Below, piece after piece: positions 26,818 to 35,538 of a DNA stretch of 64,000 bases. The translations under genes and the position numbers were made by a program. Origin of the DNA: Mesobacillus harenae (lineage in GTDB: Bacteria > Bacillota > Bacilli > Bacillales > Cytobacillaceae); assembly GCF_013343715.1 (NCBI RefSeq), contig NZ_JABUNR010000011.1:62001-126000 (forward strand). The letters are read 5' to 3'. The notes beneath the pieces were generated by a model. It did no database searches, was not told where the DNA came from, and worked only from the letters and a program-made list of their open reading frames with translations. The number at the start of each line of letters is the position of its first letter. The first letter of the stretch is position 1.

Positions 26818-28317
26818 ATGGCTATTACACTTGAAATGAAAAATATTTCGATTGAGTTTCCGGGTGTGAAGGCGCTCGATAATGTGGATTTCAAAACAGA
26901 AACAGGAGAGGTTCATGCACTGATCGGCGCAAACGGAGCTGGGAAATCAACCTTAATGAAAGTTCTTTCCGGTGCCTATCACCATTTTACAGGGGAAATT
27001 TTTCTGGACGGAGAAAAAATCAACATACAATCTCCAAAGGATGCACAGGATTACGGAATTCAGATTGTATACCAGGAAGTTGATACCGCGTTAATTCCAT
27101 ACTTATCAGTCGGCGAAAACATCATGCTGAATGAAACGGTGAATATGGGCAAAAAGACATTTATGAACTGGAAAGAGGTTCATAGAAAAGCAGCAGACAT
27201 CCTGAAGACGATGAATGTGGATGTATCAACCCGCAAGCTGGCAAGCGAACTAACATTGGCTGAAAAACAAATGGTGTTGATCGCCAGGAGCCTTTTACAA
27301 GAATGTAAGTTTCTTATTTTAGATGAACCAACTGCTCCGTTAAGCAATAAGGAGACTAGTGAATTATTCCGGATTGTCAGAGAGTTGAAAAAGCAAAATG
27401 TCGGCGTCATATTCATTTCGCACCGGCTTCCAGAGCTGTTTGAAATATGTGATGAAATTACCGTAATGAGGAATGGTCAGTTTGTCATTAATGAACAAAT
27501 AGCGCAAACTTCCCAAAATAAAGTGGTTGAACATATGCTGGGCCGGAAATTAGAAGATCAGTTTCCAAAGCTCAACGTTGAAATTGGCGAAACAGTCCTT
27601 GAAGTTAAAGGGCTTCATGATACAGGTAAAATTAAAAATATGAACCTTGAGGTTAAGGCGGCCGAAATTGTCGGTCTTGCCGGCCTGGTAGGCGCCGGAA
27701 AAACAGAACTGTGCAAAGCACTGTTCGGTGCTGAAAAAGTGAAATCAGGCGAGATCTTTCTTAGAGGGAAAAAGCTGAAAATTAATACCCCGTATGATGC
27801 GGTAAAACAAGGAATGGCTTTAGTTCCGGAAGAAAGGCGCAAAGAAGGCGTGCTTGTGACAGAGACAGTAGCAACCAACCTGACCGCAGCCAGCCTGAAA
27901 CGTTTTTCTGGAGTATTTTCTTTCCTTAATTTTAAAGCCGAAAAGCAAAAGGCAGCTGAAGTGATCACGAGCCTTGGGATTAAGACGCCATCTGCAGAAA
28001 CAAAGGTTCAGAACCTTTCGGGCGGAAATCAGCAGAAGGTCGCGATCGGAAAATGGCTGATCGCTGATGCTGATGTGTATGTATTCGATGAACCGACAAA
28101 AGGGGTCGATGTCGGTGCCAAAAAGGACATTTTCGAACTGATTTCTGGACTCGCCCAGCGTGGCAAAGCGGTTATTTACGCTTCCTGTGAGCTGTCAGAA
28201 ATCATCGGGATCACCGACCGTGTGTATGTGATTTATGATGGCGAAGCGGTAAAGGAATTGGACACAAACTCCACCAGCGAAGAAGAGCTGTTATTTTATT
28301 CAACAGGAGGCAAATAG
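26818..28317 (+). CDS. Sugar-type ABC importer ATPase (RbsA/MglA-like), predicted methylthioribose
   Basis: A 499-residue protein with two fused ABC domains. Domain 1 (about 1-240) has Walker A GANGAGKST and LDEPTAPL; domain 2 (about 250-499) has GLVGAGKTE, the signature NLSGGNQQKV and FDEPTKGVD. This doublet layout is typical of ribose, galactose and autoinducer-2 importers. The ATG at 26818 follows GGTGGTGGGGGA; a GTG at 26803 is less likely. The next gene starts immediately after it. Confidence 0.88.
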   Translation: MAITLEMKNISIEFPGVKALDNVDFKTETGEVHALIGANGAGKSTLMKVLSGAYHHFTGEIFLDGEKINIQSPKDAQDYGIQIVYQEVDTALIPYLSVGENIMLNETVNMGKKTFMNWKEVHRKAADILKTMNVDVSTRKLASELTLAEKQMVLIARSLLQECKFLILDEPTAPLSNKETSELFRIVRELKKQNVGVIFISHRLPELFEICDEITVMRNGQFVINEQIAQTSQNKVVEHMLGRKLEDQFPKLNVEIGETVLEVKGLHDTGKIKNMNLEVKAAEIVGLAGLVGAGKTELCKALFGAEKVKSGEIFLRGKKLKINTPYDAVKQGMALVPEERRKEGVLVTETVATNLTAASLKRFSGVFSFLNFKAEKQKAAEVITSLGIKTPSAETKVQNLSGGNQQKVAIGKWLIADADVYVFDEPTKGVDVGAKKDIFELISGLAQRGKAVIYASCELSEIIGITDRVYVIYDGEAVKELDTNSTSEEELLFYSTGGK

Positions 28318-28318
28318 C

Positions 28319-29323
28319 ATGAGCGAACCCAATCCTGCACCGGATCTGCCGGTAAAAAAGACCAGGACATTCGATTTTTTTGATTTTTTATATAAATATG
28401 GAACCATTTTAACAATTTTTATATTAGTAGCTGTATTCGCTTGGGCAAACCCAAGCTTTATCCAGACAAATAACCTGATTAGCATTTTGCGGTCCATCTC
28501 AATCGTGACGATTATCGCAATCGGCATTACGATTTCATTATCGGTCAATGGCTTTGACCTTTCTGTCGGATCGGTTGCGTCACTCTCAAATGCGATTGTG
28601 ATTTCGATGTTCGTCTGGTTCTCACACAACACGCTTGTTGCCATTTTATCGGCGATTGCCGCGTCCCTTATTGTTGGGGCCTTGAACTCTTTTATGATTG
28701 TAAAAATGAAAATCCCAGATATGCTGATGACCCTGGCGACGATGTTCATCATTCAGGGAATAGCATTGACCTATACAAAGGGAGCGACCGTTTCGCAAAA
28801 CATGGTGATGCCTGATGGAACTTTTGCTGAAGGAACAATCAGTCCGTTTTTTGCGAAAATTGGCCAGGTTCCATGGATCATCTTAATTATGGTCGTCGTG
28901 GTTATAGCTGTTCATATTTTTCTGACCTACACAAAGCATGGCCGCTATATGTATGTGATTGGCGGCAACCAGGAGGCGGCGCGCCTTTCCGGTATACCTG
29001 TCAATAAATATAAAATAGCTGCTTATCTGTTATCAGCACTGTTCGCGAGTATCGGCGGTATCGTGCTGGCTTCGCGGATTATGACAGCGGAAATTAATGC
29101 GGGAGCTCCGTACTTAATGGATTCAGTTGCTGCAGCCTTTATCGGATTTTCCGTGCTTGGCGCCGGAAAGCCCAATGCCTTCGGGACCTTTGTCGGGGCT
29201 GTCCTGATCGGGATTCTCGCCAACGGCCTTGTGATGATGTCAGTGCCGTATTATGCAATGGATATTGTAAAAGGAACCGTTTTAGCGTTCGCGCTAGCAT
29301 TAACTTACTATAAACAAAAGTAA
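28319..29323 (+). CDS. Sugar-type ABC importer permease (RbsC-like), predicted methylthioribose
   Basis: A 334-residue permease with eight to ten membrane helices of the BPD_transp_2 family. The conserved LSVNGFDLSVGSVASLSNA near residue 75 and the later GGNQEAARLSGIPVNKYKIAAYLLSA coupling region are present. It starts one base after the ATPase stop with an AGGAGG site. It is expected to form the homodimeric channel of the importer. Confidence 0.88.
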   Translation: MSEPNPAPDLPVKKTRTFDFFDFLYKYGTILTIFILVAVFAWANPSFIQTNNLISILRSISIVTIIAIGITISLSVNGFDLSVGSVASLSNAIVISMFVWFSHNTLVAILSAIAASLIVGALNSFMIVKMKIPDMLMTLATMFIIQGIALTYTKGATVSQNMVMPDGTFAEGTISPFFAKIGQVPWIILIMVVVVIAVHIFLTYTKHGRYMYVIGGNQEAARLSGIPVNKYKIAAYLLSALFASIGGIVLASRIMTAEINAGAPYLMDSVAAAFIGFSVLGAGKPNAFGTFVGAVLIGILANGLVMMSVPYYAMDIVKGTVLAFALALTYYKQK

Positions 29324-29338
29324 AGTGGGGGATTTGAT

Positions 29339-30565
29339 ATGACAGTTTTTACGAGCGGATATTTTACAATGAAGGAAGCTGAAGCAATCGAATATAGCAG
29401 AACCCAGCTGAATTACTTTGCGCCTGACGCTGATCTGACGTGCAAGGAAATCGGCGACGGCAACCTTAACTATGTTTTTAGAGTAGTAGATGAAAAGAGC
29501 GGGCAGTCGATTATCATTAAGCAGGCAGGCCCAGTTGCGCGCATTTCTGATGAGTTCAAGCTTTCAACAGACCGGAATCGGATTGAAAGTGAAATCCTTA
29601 CTCTGCAAGCGAAACTTGCACCAGGTTTTGTTCCGCAGATGTTTAACTACGACCCGGTCATGAATTGCTGCGTGATGGAGGATCTGTCTGATCATGAAAT
29701 TATGAGAACAGCGTTAGTGAATCATAAGAAATTTCCGCTGTTTGCTGACCATATCACAACCTTCATGGTAAAAACCTTGCTGCTGACCTCAGACGTTGTG
29801 CTCGGTCATAAAGAAAAGAAGGAGCTTGTTAAACGGTTCATCAATCCTGAGCTTTGCGAAATTAGCGAGGACCTGGTTTTCACCGAGCCGTTCTACGACT
29901 GTCCGCGCAATGAGGTGTTCGAACCTGTCCGCGACTTTGTTGCGCGTGAGTTCTGGGCTGACGAGCGTTTGGCATTAGAAACTGCTAAACTGAAGTTCGA
30001 GTTTTTGAACAATGCCCAATCGCTGCTGCACGGTGATTTGCATACAGGCTCTATTTTTGTAAAAGAAAACTCTACGAAGGTCATCGATCCTGAGTTCGCT
30101 TTCTACGGCCCAGCCGGCTATGATATCGGAAATGTGATCGCTAACCTGATCTTCGCCTACTCCAATGCTAAGGCAACGATTGAGGATGAGGCAGCACGTG
30201 CTGATCAGCTCGATTACCTGACAAACACAATTACCGACGTGATTGACCTTTTTATTGAAAAATTCAACCGTGAGTGGGACGCGAATGTTACTGAGCAGAC
30301 AGCAAAATATCCTGGCTTTAAGGAATTCTACCTGGATGGCATTCTGCGAGATACCGCCGCTGTCACAGGGCTTGAGCTGAGCCGCAGGATTATCGGACTT
30401 GCACCTGTGAAGGATATTGTGTCGATTGAAGATGCCGACAAGCGGACATCTGCCGAAAAAACCTGTCTGTCTGCCGCAAAGACCTTTATACTAGAGAGAG
30501 ACACTTTCAAAACAGGCGATGATTTTGTAAAATTGCTGAAGGAAAGTGAACAGAAGTATTTTTAG
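29339..30565 (+). CDS. mtnK: 5-methylthioribose kinase
   Basis: A 408-residue kinase of the aminoglycoside phosphotransferase-like fold that converts methylthioribose to its 1-phosphate in methionine salvage. The nucleotide loop GDGNLNYVFRV is near residue 38, the catalytic loop LLHGDLHTGSIFV near residue 232, and the metal-binding IDPEFAFYGPAGYDIG follows. Its placement behind the importer and before mtnA makes the pathway clear. GTGGGGGATT precedes the start. Confidence 0.95.
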   Translation: MTVFTSGYFTMKEAEAIEYSRTQLNYFAPDADLTCKEIGDGNLNYVFRVVDEKSGQSIIIKQAGPVARISDEFKLSTDRNRIESEILTLQAKLAPGFVPQMFNYDPVMNCCVMEDLSDHEIMRTALVNHKKFPLFADHITTFMVKTLLLTSDVVLGHKEKKELVKRFINPELCEISEDLVFTEPFYDCPRNEVFEPVRDFVAREFWADERLALETAKLKFEFLNNAQSLLHGDLHTGSIFVKENSTKVIDPEFAFYGPAGYDIGNVIANLIFAYSNAKATIEDEAARADQLDYLTNTITDVIDLFIEKFNREWDANVTEQTAKYPGFKEFYLDGILRDTAAVTGLELSRRIIGLAPVKDIVSIEDADKRTSAEKTCLSAAKTFILERDTFKTGDDFVKLLKESEQKYF

Positions 30566-30683
30566 AGAGTTTGCTAGGGTATGGGGGCTAACGGCTGGAT
30601 TCAAACTAGTGGAGCTCAAAAAACAGGGACAACCTTAACATAGTGTTTATAATAGTAATATTGCTTCTAAAGGAGGCTACAAC

Positions 30684-31748
30684 ATGGGAAAACCGGTCGA
30701 TGTGATTCAATCGGTAAGACTTGATGATGAAAAAGATGCGCTTATCCTGCTGGATCAGACGCTGCTGCCAAACGAAAAGCGTTTTTTAGAATTAAAGGAA
30801 ATGAAAGATATTTGGGATGCTATTTATCTCTTAAAAGTCCGCGGTGCGCCCGCAATTGGAATCGCCGCTGCTTACGGTGCCTATTTGGGCACAAAAGGTT
30901 CAGCAGCGGAAACCTATCAGGACTTATATGAGGATTTTAAAAAGGTAAAAGACTATTTAGCCACGTCCCGCCCGACAGCAGTGAATTTATTCTGGGCGCT
31001 TGAGCGAATGGAAGCACGCTTTAAAAAGGAAGAAGGCAACACCGTTTCTGAAGTAAAAGCAGCTTTAAAAGAAGAATCAGAACTGATCCGGGCTGAAGAT
31101 GAAAAAGTGTGCGAATCGATCGGAGAGTACGCACTTTCCGTGCTGGAGCCTGGCTGGGGTATCTTAACACACTGCAATGCAGGTACAATTGCGACGGCGA
31201 AATATGGTACCGCATTGGCTCCAATTTACCTAGGCCAGGAACAAGGCTATGATTTTAAAGTGTTTGCCGATGAAACCCGTCCTCTGCTTCAGGGTGCGCG
31301 CCTGACTGCCTGGGAGCTTCAGGAAGCTGGCGTCGATGTTACCTTAATTTGTGATAACATGGCGAGCATCGTTATGAAGGAAGGGAAAATCCAGGCAGTG
31401 CTCGTCGGCTGTGACCGGGTTGCTGCCAACGGAGATTCCGCCAACAAGATCGGTACTTCTGGAGTTGCCATTTTAGCTAAGCACTATAATGTTCCGTTTT
31501 ATGTGTGCGCGCCGCTGTCTACGGTGGATTTGGCATGTGCGACAGGCGATGATATTCACATCGAATTGCGTCCATCCAGTGAGATTACCTCACAGTGGTA
31601 TGAAAAACCGATGGCACCAGCCGATGTAAAAACGTATAATCCAGCCTTTGATGTAACCGACAACGATTTAATCACCGGAATCATCACCGAAAACGGCATT
31701 GCTTACGCACCATTTACAGAAAGCCTGCCGAAAATGTTTAAAAAATAG
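30684..31748 (+). CDS. mtnA: Methylthioribose-1-phosphate isomerase
   Basis: A 354-residue eIF2B-like isomerase that turns methylthioribose-1-phosphate into methylthioribulose-1-phosphate. The conserved LKVRGAPAIGIAAAYG near residue 50, LTHCNAGTIAT with the catalytic Cys near residue 163, and VGCDRVAANGDSANKIGT with the catalytic Asp are present. AAAGGAGGC precedes the ATG; the 118-bp gap from mtnK may hold a weak internal promoter (TATAAT at 30648). The later salvage genes (mtnW, mtnX, mtnB, mtnD) are not in the window. Confidence 0.95.
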   Translation: MGKPVDVIQSVRLDDEKDALILLDQTLLPNEKRFLELKEMKDIWDAIYLLKVRGAPAIGIAAAYGAYLGTKGSAAETYQDLYEDFKKVKDYLATSRPTAVNLFWALERMEARFKKEEGNTVSEVKAALKEESELIRAEDEKVCESIGEYALSVLEPGWGILTHCNAGTIATAKYGTALAPIYLGQEQGYDFKVFADETRPLLQGARLTAWELQEAGVDVTLICDNMASIVMKEGKIQAVLVGCDRVAANGDSANKIGTSGVAILAKHYNVPFYVCAPLSTVDLACATGDDIHIELRPSSEITSQWYEKPMAPADVKTYNPAFDVTDNDLITGIITENGIAYAPFTESLPKMFKK

Positions 31749-31810
31749 AAGAATAGTAGCTGGTCCCTATCTTAAATTGACAGAGGCCACTGAAAAAGTC
31801 CTTTAACTAT

Positions 31811-31855
31811 AAAAAAGCAGAGATCCTTATTCCTTAGGGTTTCTGCTTTTTCGTT
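31811..31855 (+). terminator. Intrinsic terminator of the methylthioribose operon
   Basis: AAAAAGCAGAGATCC pairs with GGGTTTCTGCTTTTT; T-tract follows. Confidence 0.85.
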
Positions 31856-31880
31856 TATAACTCAACTGTTTTCTTAGACA

Positions 31881-32010
31881 TTGTTTCACTCCAGGCTGCT
31901 CGCTTTCCGCGGGGCGGACGCTGAGCCTCCTCGTCGCCAAAGGCTCCTGCGGGGTCTCATCTGTCCCGCTGCTCCCGCAGGAGTCTCGCACCTTCCGCTT
32001 CAATCAACCG
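31881..32010 (-). repeat. Dispersed repeat family B, copy 2 (inverted)
   Basis: On the minus strand it reads GATTGAAGCGGAAGG, GACTCCTGCGGGAGCAG, GAGACCCCGCAGG, CGAGGAGGCTC and CCGCGGAAAGCGAGCA. It is the inverted counterpart of the copy at 25388-25515; the two flank the whole methylthioribose operon. Confidence 0.8.
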
Positions 32011-32036
32011 TTTATCAACAGGAATTGAAAAACAAT

Positions 32037-32179
32037 ATGGAGGATGAAATTGCTACTCCCAGGAGCTCATCAAATTCATCGAGAAGGAAGAGGCCCTTCT
32101 GCAGTATCCCAAGGTGAACGAACAACTTAACATATTTAAGGATACAATTTCAGACGATATGAATAGCTTAAGTCTTTGA
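32037..32179 (+). pseudogene. Possible frameshifted small gene remnant
   Basis: An ATG at 32037 opens MEDEIATP; a -1 shift at 32060 continues into QELIKFIEKEEALLQYP, then KVNEQLNIFKDTISDDMN and a stop at 32177. The second part has the charged, helix-forming composition of real protein, unlike the surrounding repeat-derived frame. It begins right after repeat family B. The product is not recognised and it may be the tail of a displaced gene. The rest of the stretch 32180-32349 shows nothing I can support. Confidence 0.35.
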
Positions 32180-32349
32180 AGGACCGGGATGCAATAATTG
32201 GCAAACGGCGCTGACTCCATCTAAGTAATTACAAATAAAACACAGCAGACAAGCCAAAAAAGCCCAATTTCTAATTCTTTTAGTTAATCAGCCGCTTAAA
32301 AGGGAAAAGATAACCTAATGAGATGTCAAAAACCTTAGGAGCATAAACG

Positions 32350-33693
32350 ATGAAGCTATTAGTGATTGGTGGGGTTGCAGCCAGCATGTCTGCCGCCTCA
32401 AAGTTATCGAGAATGGATAAGGATGCAGAGATTACTGTATACGAGAAAGGGCCTGTGTTATCTTATGGTGCCTGCGGGCTGCCCTATTATGTGTCAGGAG
32501 AAAATGATGATTACACGAAAATGATTGCCCGGACGAAGGAACAATTTGAAGAAAGAGGTATGGAAATACATCCGAATCATGAAGTGGTTCAGGTGATTCC
32601 TGAGAAAAAGGAAATAGTTGTTAAGGACCTGGAAAACAACCGGACTTTCAGCGATTCCTACGACAAGCTGATGATCGGAACTGGAACCTTTCCAGTCGTA
32701 CCGCCGTTTAAAGGGGGCGAGCTTGATAATATCCACGTGCTGAAAACACTTGGAGATGGGATTCAGCTAAAGGAAGCCGTTAATCAACAGGATATCCACA
32801 ATATCGTGATTGTTGGGGGCGGCTACATTGGAATTGAAGTCGCCGAAGCAATGGGCACGCTTGGTAAAAACATTAGGGTTATCGAGATGGCCGACCGGAT
32901 AATGCAGGCCTTTGACAAGGAAATCACCGACCTGGCCGAGGAGGAGCTTATCAAGCAGGGAGTAAAGTTAAACCTTGGCGAAAAGGTCGAAGGCTTTAAA
33001 GGTGATGGCCGGGTTGAGGCAGTGCAGACGGACAAAGGTACCTATAAAGCTGACCTCGTGCTGATGTCAATCGGTGTAAAGCCAGCGACAAAGTTTCTCG
33101 AGGGGAGCGGAATTCTACTTGCCGAGAATGGCGCCGTGATCATAGACCGTGAAATGCGAACGAATATTGAGGACATTTATTCCGCTGGGGATTGCGCGCT
33201 CGTGTATAACAAGGTAAAAGAAGAGAACGACTATATCCCGCTAGGCACCAATGCGAACAAAACCGGAAGGCTAGCGGGAGCTAATCTTGCCGGTAATCAT
33301 GATAAATATGTCGGAACCCTAGGCAGTGCCGCCATTAAAGTGTTCGACCTTGAGATGGGCCGAACCGGAATATCGGAATCGGAAGCCGCAGACCTAGCTA
33401 TTGACTACACGACCGTTTTTATTAAAAGTGCCGATCACCCAGGGTATTATCCAAATCAAACCCCGCTTTGGATCAAGCTGATCTGCGAAAAGCGAACCAG
33501 AAGAATTCTTGGTGCCCAGGCAATCGGCAACAAAGGAGCCGTGCTCAGAATCGATATCTTTGCGGTCGCGATTCATAACAACATGACTGCCGACGACCTC
33601 GGCATGGTTGATCTGTGCTACGCGCCGCCATTTGCCGGAGTCTGGGACGCCGTGCATATTGCCAGTAATGCAGTGAAGAAGGGAGAGGAATAA
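32350..33693 (+). CDS. cdr: CoA-disulfide reductase / pyridine nucleotide-disulfide oxidoreductase
   Basis: A 447-residue single-Cys flavoenzyme. VIGGVAASMSAASK is the FAD-binding loop, YGACGLPYY holds the redox Cys42 expected for CoA-disulfide reductases and NADH oxidases, VIVGGGYIGIEVAEA binds NAD(P)H, and YSAGDCALV is the second FAD contact. The C-terminal dimerisation domain (about 330-440) has the paired Tyr region HPGYYPNQ. It probably keeps coenzyme A reduced, as this lineage uses CoA and bacillithiol instead of glutathione. It lacks the C-terminal rhodanese domain of some relatives. Confidence 0.88.
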   Translation: MKLLVIGGVAASMSAASKLSRMDKDAEITVYEKGPVLSYGACGLPYYVSGENDDYTKMIARTKEQFEERGMEIHPNHEVVQVIPEKKEIVVKDLENNRTFSDSYDKLMIGTGTFPVVPPFKGGELDNIHVLKTLGDGIQLKEAVNQQDIHNIVIVGGGYIGIEVAEAMGTLGKNIRVIEMADRIMQAFDKEITDLAEEELIKQGVKLNLGEKVEGFKGDGRVEAVQTDKGTYKADLVLMSIGVKPATKFLEGSGILLAENGAVIIDREMRTNIEDIYSAGDCALVYNKVKEENDYIPLGTNANKTGRLAGANLAGNHDKYVGTLGSAAIKVFDLEMGRTGISESEAADLAIDYTTVFIKSADHPGYYPNQTPLWIKLICEKRTRRILGAQAIGNKGAVLRIDIFAVAIHNNMTADDLGMVDLCYAPPFAGVWDAVHIASNAVKKGEE

Positions 33694-33729
33694 AAGCCAG
33701 CACCCAGAGAATTACCAGTACTAAAAAAG

Positions 33730-33772
33730 GCGCTGTATCGCGGGAAGTCTCCCAGCCATACAGCGTTTTTTT
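33730..33772. terminator. Intrinsic terminator between cdr and the DUF192 gene
   Basis: CGCTGTAT...GGGA pairs with TCCC...ATACAGCG, followed by seven T. It ends cdr and lies at the 3' end of the convergent gene. Confidence 0.85.
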
Positions 33773-33773
33773 G

Positions 33774-34106
33774 TTAGAAATTAATCTGCTGGCCTTCAGT
33801 TATCTTTAGGCGGCTAATTGTTCCTTCTGGCAGCTCTATAACCGAGTAAGCACCTTTGACCGGTTTTACAAATTTCCAGGGCTGGAGGTTGTTTATCAGT
33901 TTGACAACTCTTCCTCCTCTATCAATAAAAACCGCATCAATCGCAAAATTCATAAAGCACATATGAATCGAATTACATGGCGTGATCCATAAGCCTTCCT
34001 GATCCAACGGTCTTTTTCTGAACATTAACCCTCTCAATCGGCTCGTGAAATGATCAGCGACCTTAATTGTAAAAGGAAACGATTTATTAACAGCTTCACT
34101 CATCAT
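33774..34106 (-). CDS. DUF192 family protein
   Basis: A 110-residue protein covering one DUF192 domain, with SRLRGLMFRKRPLDQEGLWI, a conserved CNSIHMCFMNFAIDAVFID core and VIELPEGTI. No signal peptide is seen. DUF192 genes are often found near Tad/Flp pilus loci, and this one is immediately divergent from the pilin gene here, but function is unknown. Two adjacent ATG codons open the frame. Confidence 0.85.
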   Translation of the reverse strand: MMSEAVNKSFPFTIKVADHFTSRLRGLMFRKRPLDQEGLWITPCNSIHMCFMNFAIDAVFIDRGGRVVKLINNLQPWKFVKPVKGAYSVIELPEGTISRLKITEGQQINF

Positions 34107-34158
34107 TCCGCAATACCCCCATTTATTAACTAGTATCTCTACTATAATCCAATTCTAC

Positions 34159-34350
34159 TTTGTTCTCAATATAGAAAATTGTATTTTCGTGTCGTATTTT
34201 ATTGAGAACAAAATTTCCAAAATCTATTTACAAACTAGGACAAAGGATATATTATTACCTTAAGGTTGTTCAGTATATAGAACAAATAGTGATCAACTTG
34301 TTAACTATTCAGAACAGTTAACGATCAAGCACCCGTTCTGTAAAGTGAAC
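34159..34350. promoter_or_regulatory. GTTC-N8-GAAC operator cluster upstream of the pilin gene
   Basis: A perfect 13-bp inverted repeat TTTGTTCTCAATA / TATTGAGAACAAA spans 34159-34171 and 34200-34212. GTTC-N8-GAAC palindromes follow at 34268-34283 and 34335-34350, and GTTC-N8-GAAA at 34162-34177. The half-sites GTTCTCA and GTTCTGT are one base off the SinR half-site GTTCTYT. The Tad operon promoter should lie here. Related sites precede the LPXTG gene at 41639-41770. Confidence 0.55.
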
Positions 34351-34389
34351 AAATCTCAAAAAACTAAACAATATTAGGAGGAAAAGAGA

Positions 34390-34575
34390 ATGTTAGAAAA
34401 AATGAAGAATTTAGTAGTGGAAGAAGAAGGACAGGCATTGACGGAGTATGGGTTGATTATTGGGTTGATTGCAGTGGCTTGTATTGCAGGTGTTACATTA
34501 TTAGGTGGTCAATTGTCTGCACTAATAGGAAAAATCACTGATGGATTAAAAACATCATCAGGAGTAGGGTCTTAA
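34390..34575 (+). CDS. flp: Flp-type (type IVb) pilin
   Basis: A 61-residue major pilin. The prepilin cleavage site is EEEG|QALTEYG, with the Glu5-Tyr6 pair of the Flp subfamily, and the hydrophobic helix LIIGLIAVACIAGVTLLGG follows. TTAGGAGGAAAAGAG precedes the ATG. It is the first gene of the tad locus and should be the shaft subunit. Confidence 0.93.
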   Translation: MLEKMKNLVVEEEGQALTEYGLIIGLIAVACIAGVTLLGGQLSALIGKITDGLKTSSGVGS

Positions 34576-34642
34576 TTCAAGATTCAGAATATATCGCCCT
34601 GCTTTTCAGGCATGAGAAGTGGGGCTTTTTCAATAAGGAAGG

Positions 34643-35158
34643 ATGAGATTCTTGCTAACTTTTTTTCTTTCAACCATCTTAGCGATTAGTTTTATAACAG
34701 ATATTAAATTCAGGAAGATTTATAATCTGGTCACTCTCCCATCTATAATTGCTAGCCTCTTATACTATTTTTACATTTTTGGGATTGACGGATTTTTTTT
34801 TAGTGGGAAAGGTTTTCTTGTTGGCGTAGGTCTTCTCATAATACCTTACCTTCTAGGCGGCATGGGCGCCGGAGATGTCAAACTCATGGCTGCAATCGGT
34901 GCTCTGATGGGAGCGAGCTTTGTGTTTTATTCGTTTATCTATACGGCGTTAATCGGCGGGGTGATTGCTCTGGTGTTAATTATGAAGTCAAAGGGTGTTT
35001 GGAACACAATCAAATCCTTCTTCTTTAATGTTGTGTTTTTAAGAAGCAATCTTGGTTCAATGACAATTAGTAAGGATAAGGCTTCGAGCATATCATTTCC
35101 ATATGGGGTCGCAATCGTGCTAGGCACATTCTGTACACTAATCTGGGGTGGGTTTTAA
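34643..35158 (+). CDS. tadV: Prepilin peptidase (CpaA/TadV-like)
   Basis: A 171-residue aspartic prepilin peptidase with about six helices. The first catalytic Asp is in TDIKFRKIYN near residue 22 and the second in GMGAGDVKLMAAIGA near residue 77 (GxGD motif). It lacks the cytoplasmic methylase domain of PilD, as usual for Tad systems. AAGGAAGG abuts the ATG; a TTG at 34652 would have better spacing. Its stop overlaps the next ATG. Confidence 0.9.
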   Translation: MRFLLTFFLSTILAISFITDIKFRKIYNLVTLPSIIASLLYYFYIFGIDGFFFSGKGFLVGVGLLIIPYLLGGMGAGDVKLMAAIGALMGASFVFYSFIYTALIGGVIALVLIMKSKGVWNTIKSFFFNVVFLRSNLGSMTISKDKASSISFPYGVAIVLGTFCTLIWGGF

Positions 35159-35538
35159 TGAAATCAGAAGAAGGACAGTCGCTTGTTGAGTTTGCACTAG
35201 TTATTCCGCTTCTTTTACTGCTTCTGTTCGGAATAATCGATTTTGCAAGGGTATTTCATGTGTACTTAACAATGGATCAGGCTGGCAGAGAGGCTGCGAG
35301 AGCGGCAAGTATACATAGAACTACGGATGCAGGGTATGACGCAGCCATTCATTTTGGGAGTTCAATTAGTTTAAATACGGGTCATGTAGATGTTATTTTT
35401 GATGATCCGGCTAACCCATCGGGGAAAAATGTAGAAGTGTTAATTACCTATCCAGTCAGTCTTATCACTCCTATAATAGGTAATTTTTTTGCTGACGATT
35501 TCGAACTTGTAGACAGCACCGAAATGAGGGTGGAATAG
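35158..35538 (+). CDS. tadE: TadE-like pseudopilin
   Basis: A 126-residue protein with a prepilin-like start EEG|QSLVEFALVIP and one N-terminal membrane helix, followed by DFARVFHVYLTMDQAGREAARAAS, the conserved TadE helix. It is processed by the prepilin peptidase in known Tad systems and acts as a minor pilin. It is translationally coupled to tadV (TAATG). Confidence 0.88.
   Translation: MKSEEGQSLVEFALVIPLLLLLLFGIIDFARVFHVYLTMDQAGREAARAASIHRTTDAGYDAAIHFGSSISLNTGHVDVIFDDPANPSGKNVEVLITYPVSLITPIIGNFFADDFELVDSTEMRVE

Noticed and set aside
25388..32010. Composite transposon reading of the two inverted family B repeats
   Set aside because: No transposase, no target duplications visible, and the repeat family is a common intergenic element in bacilli; kept only as a recombination hypothesis.
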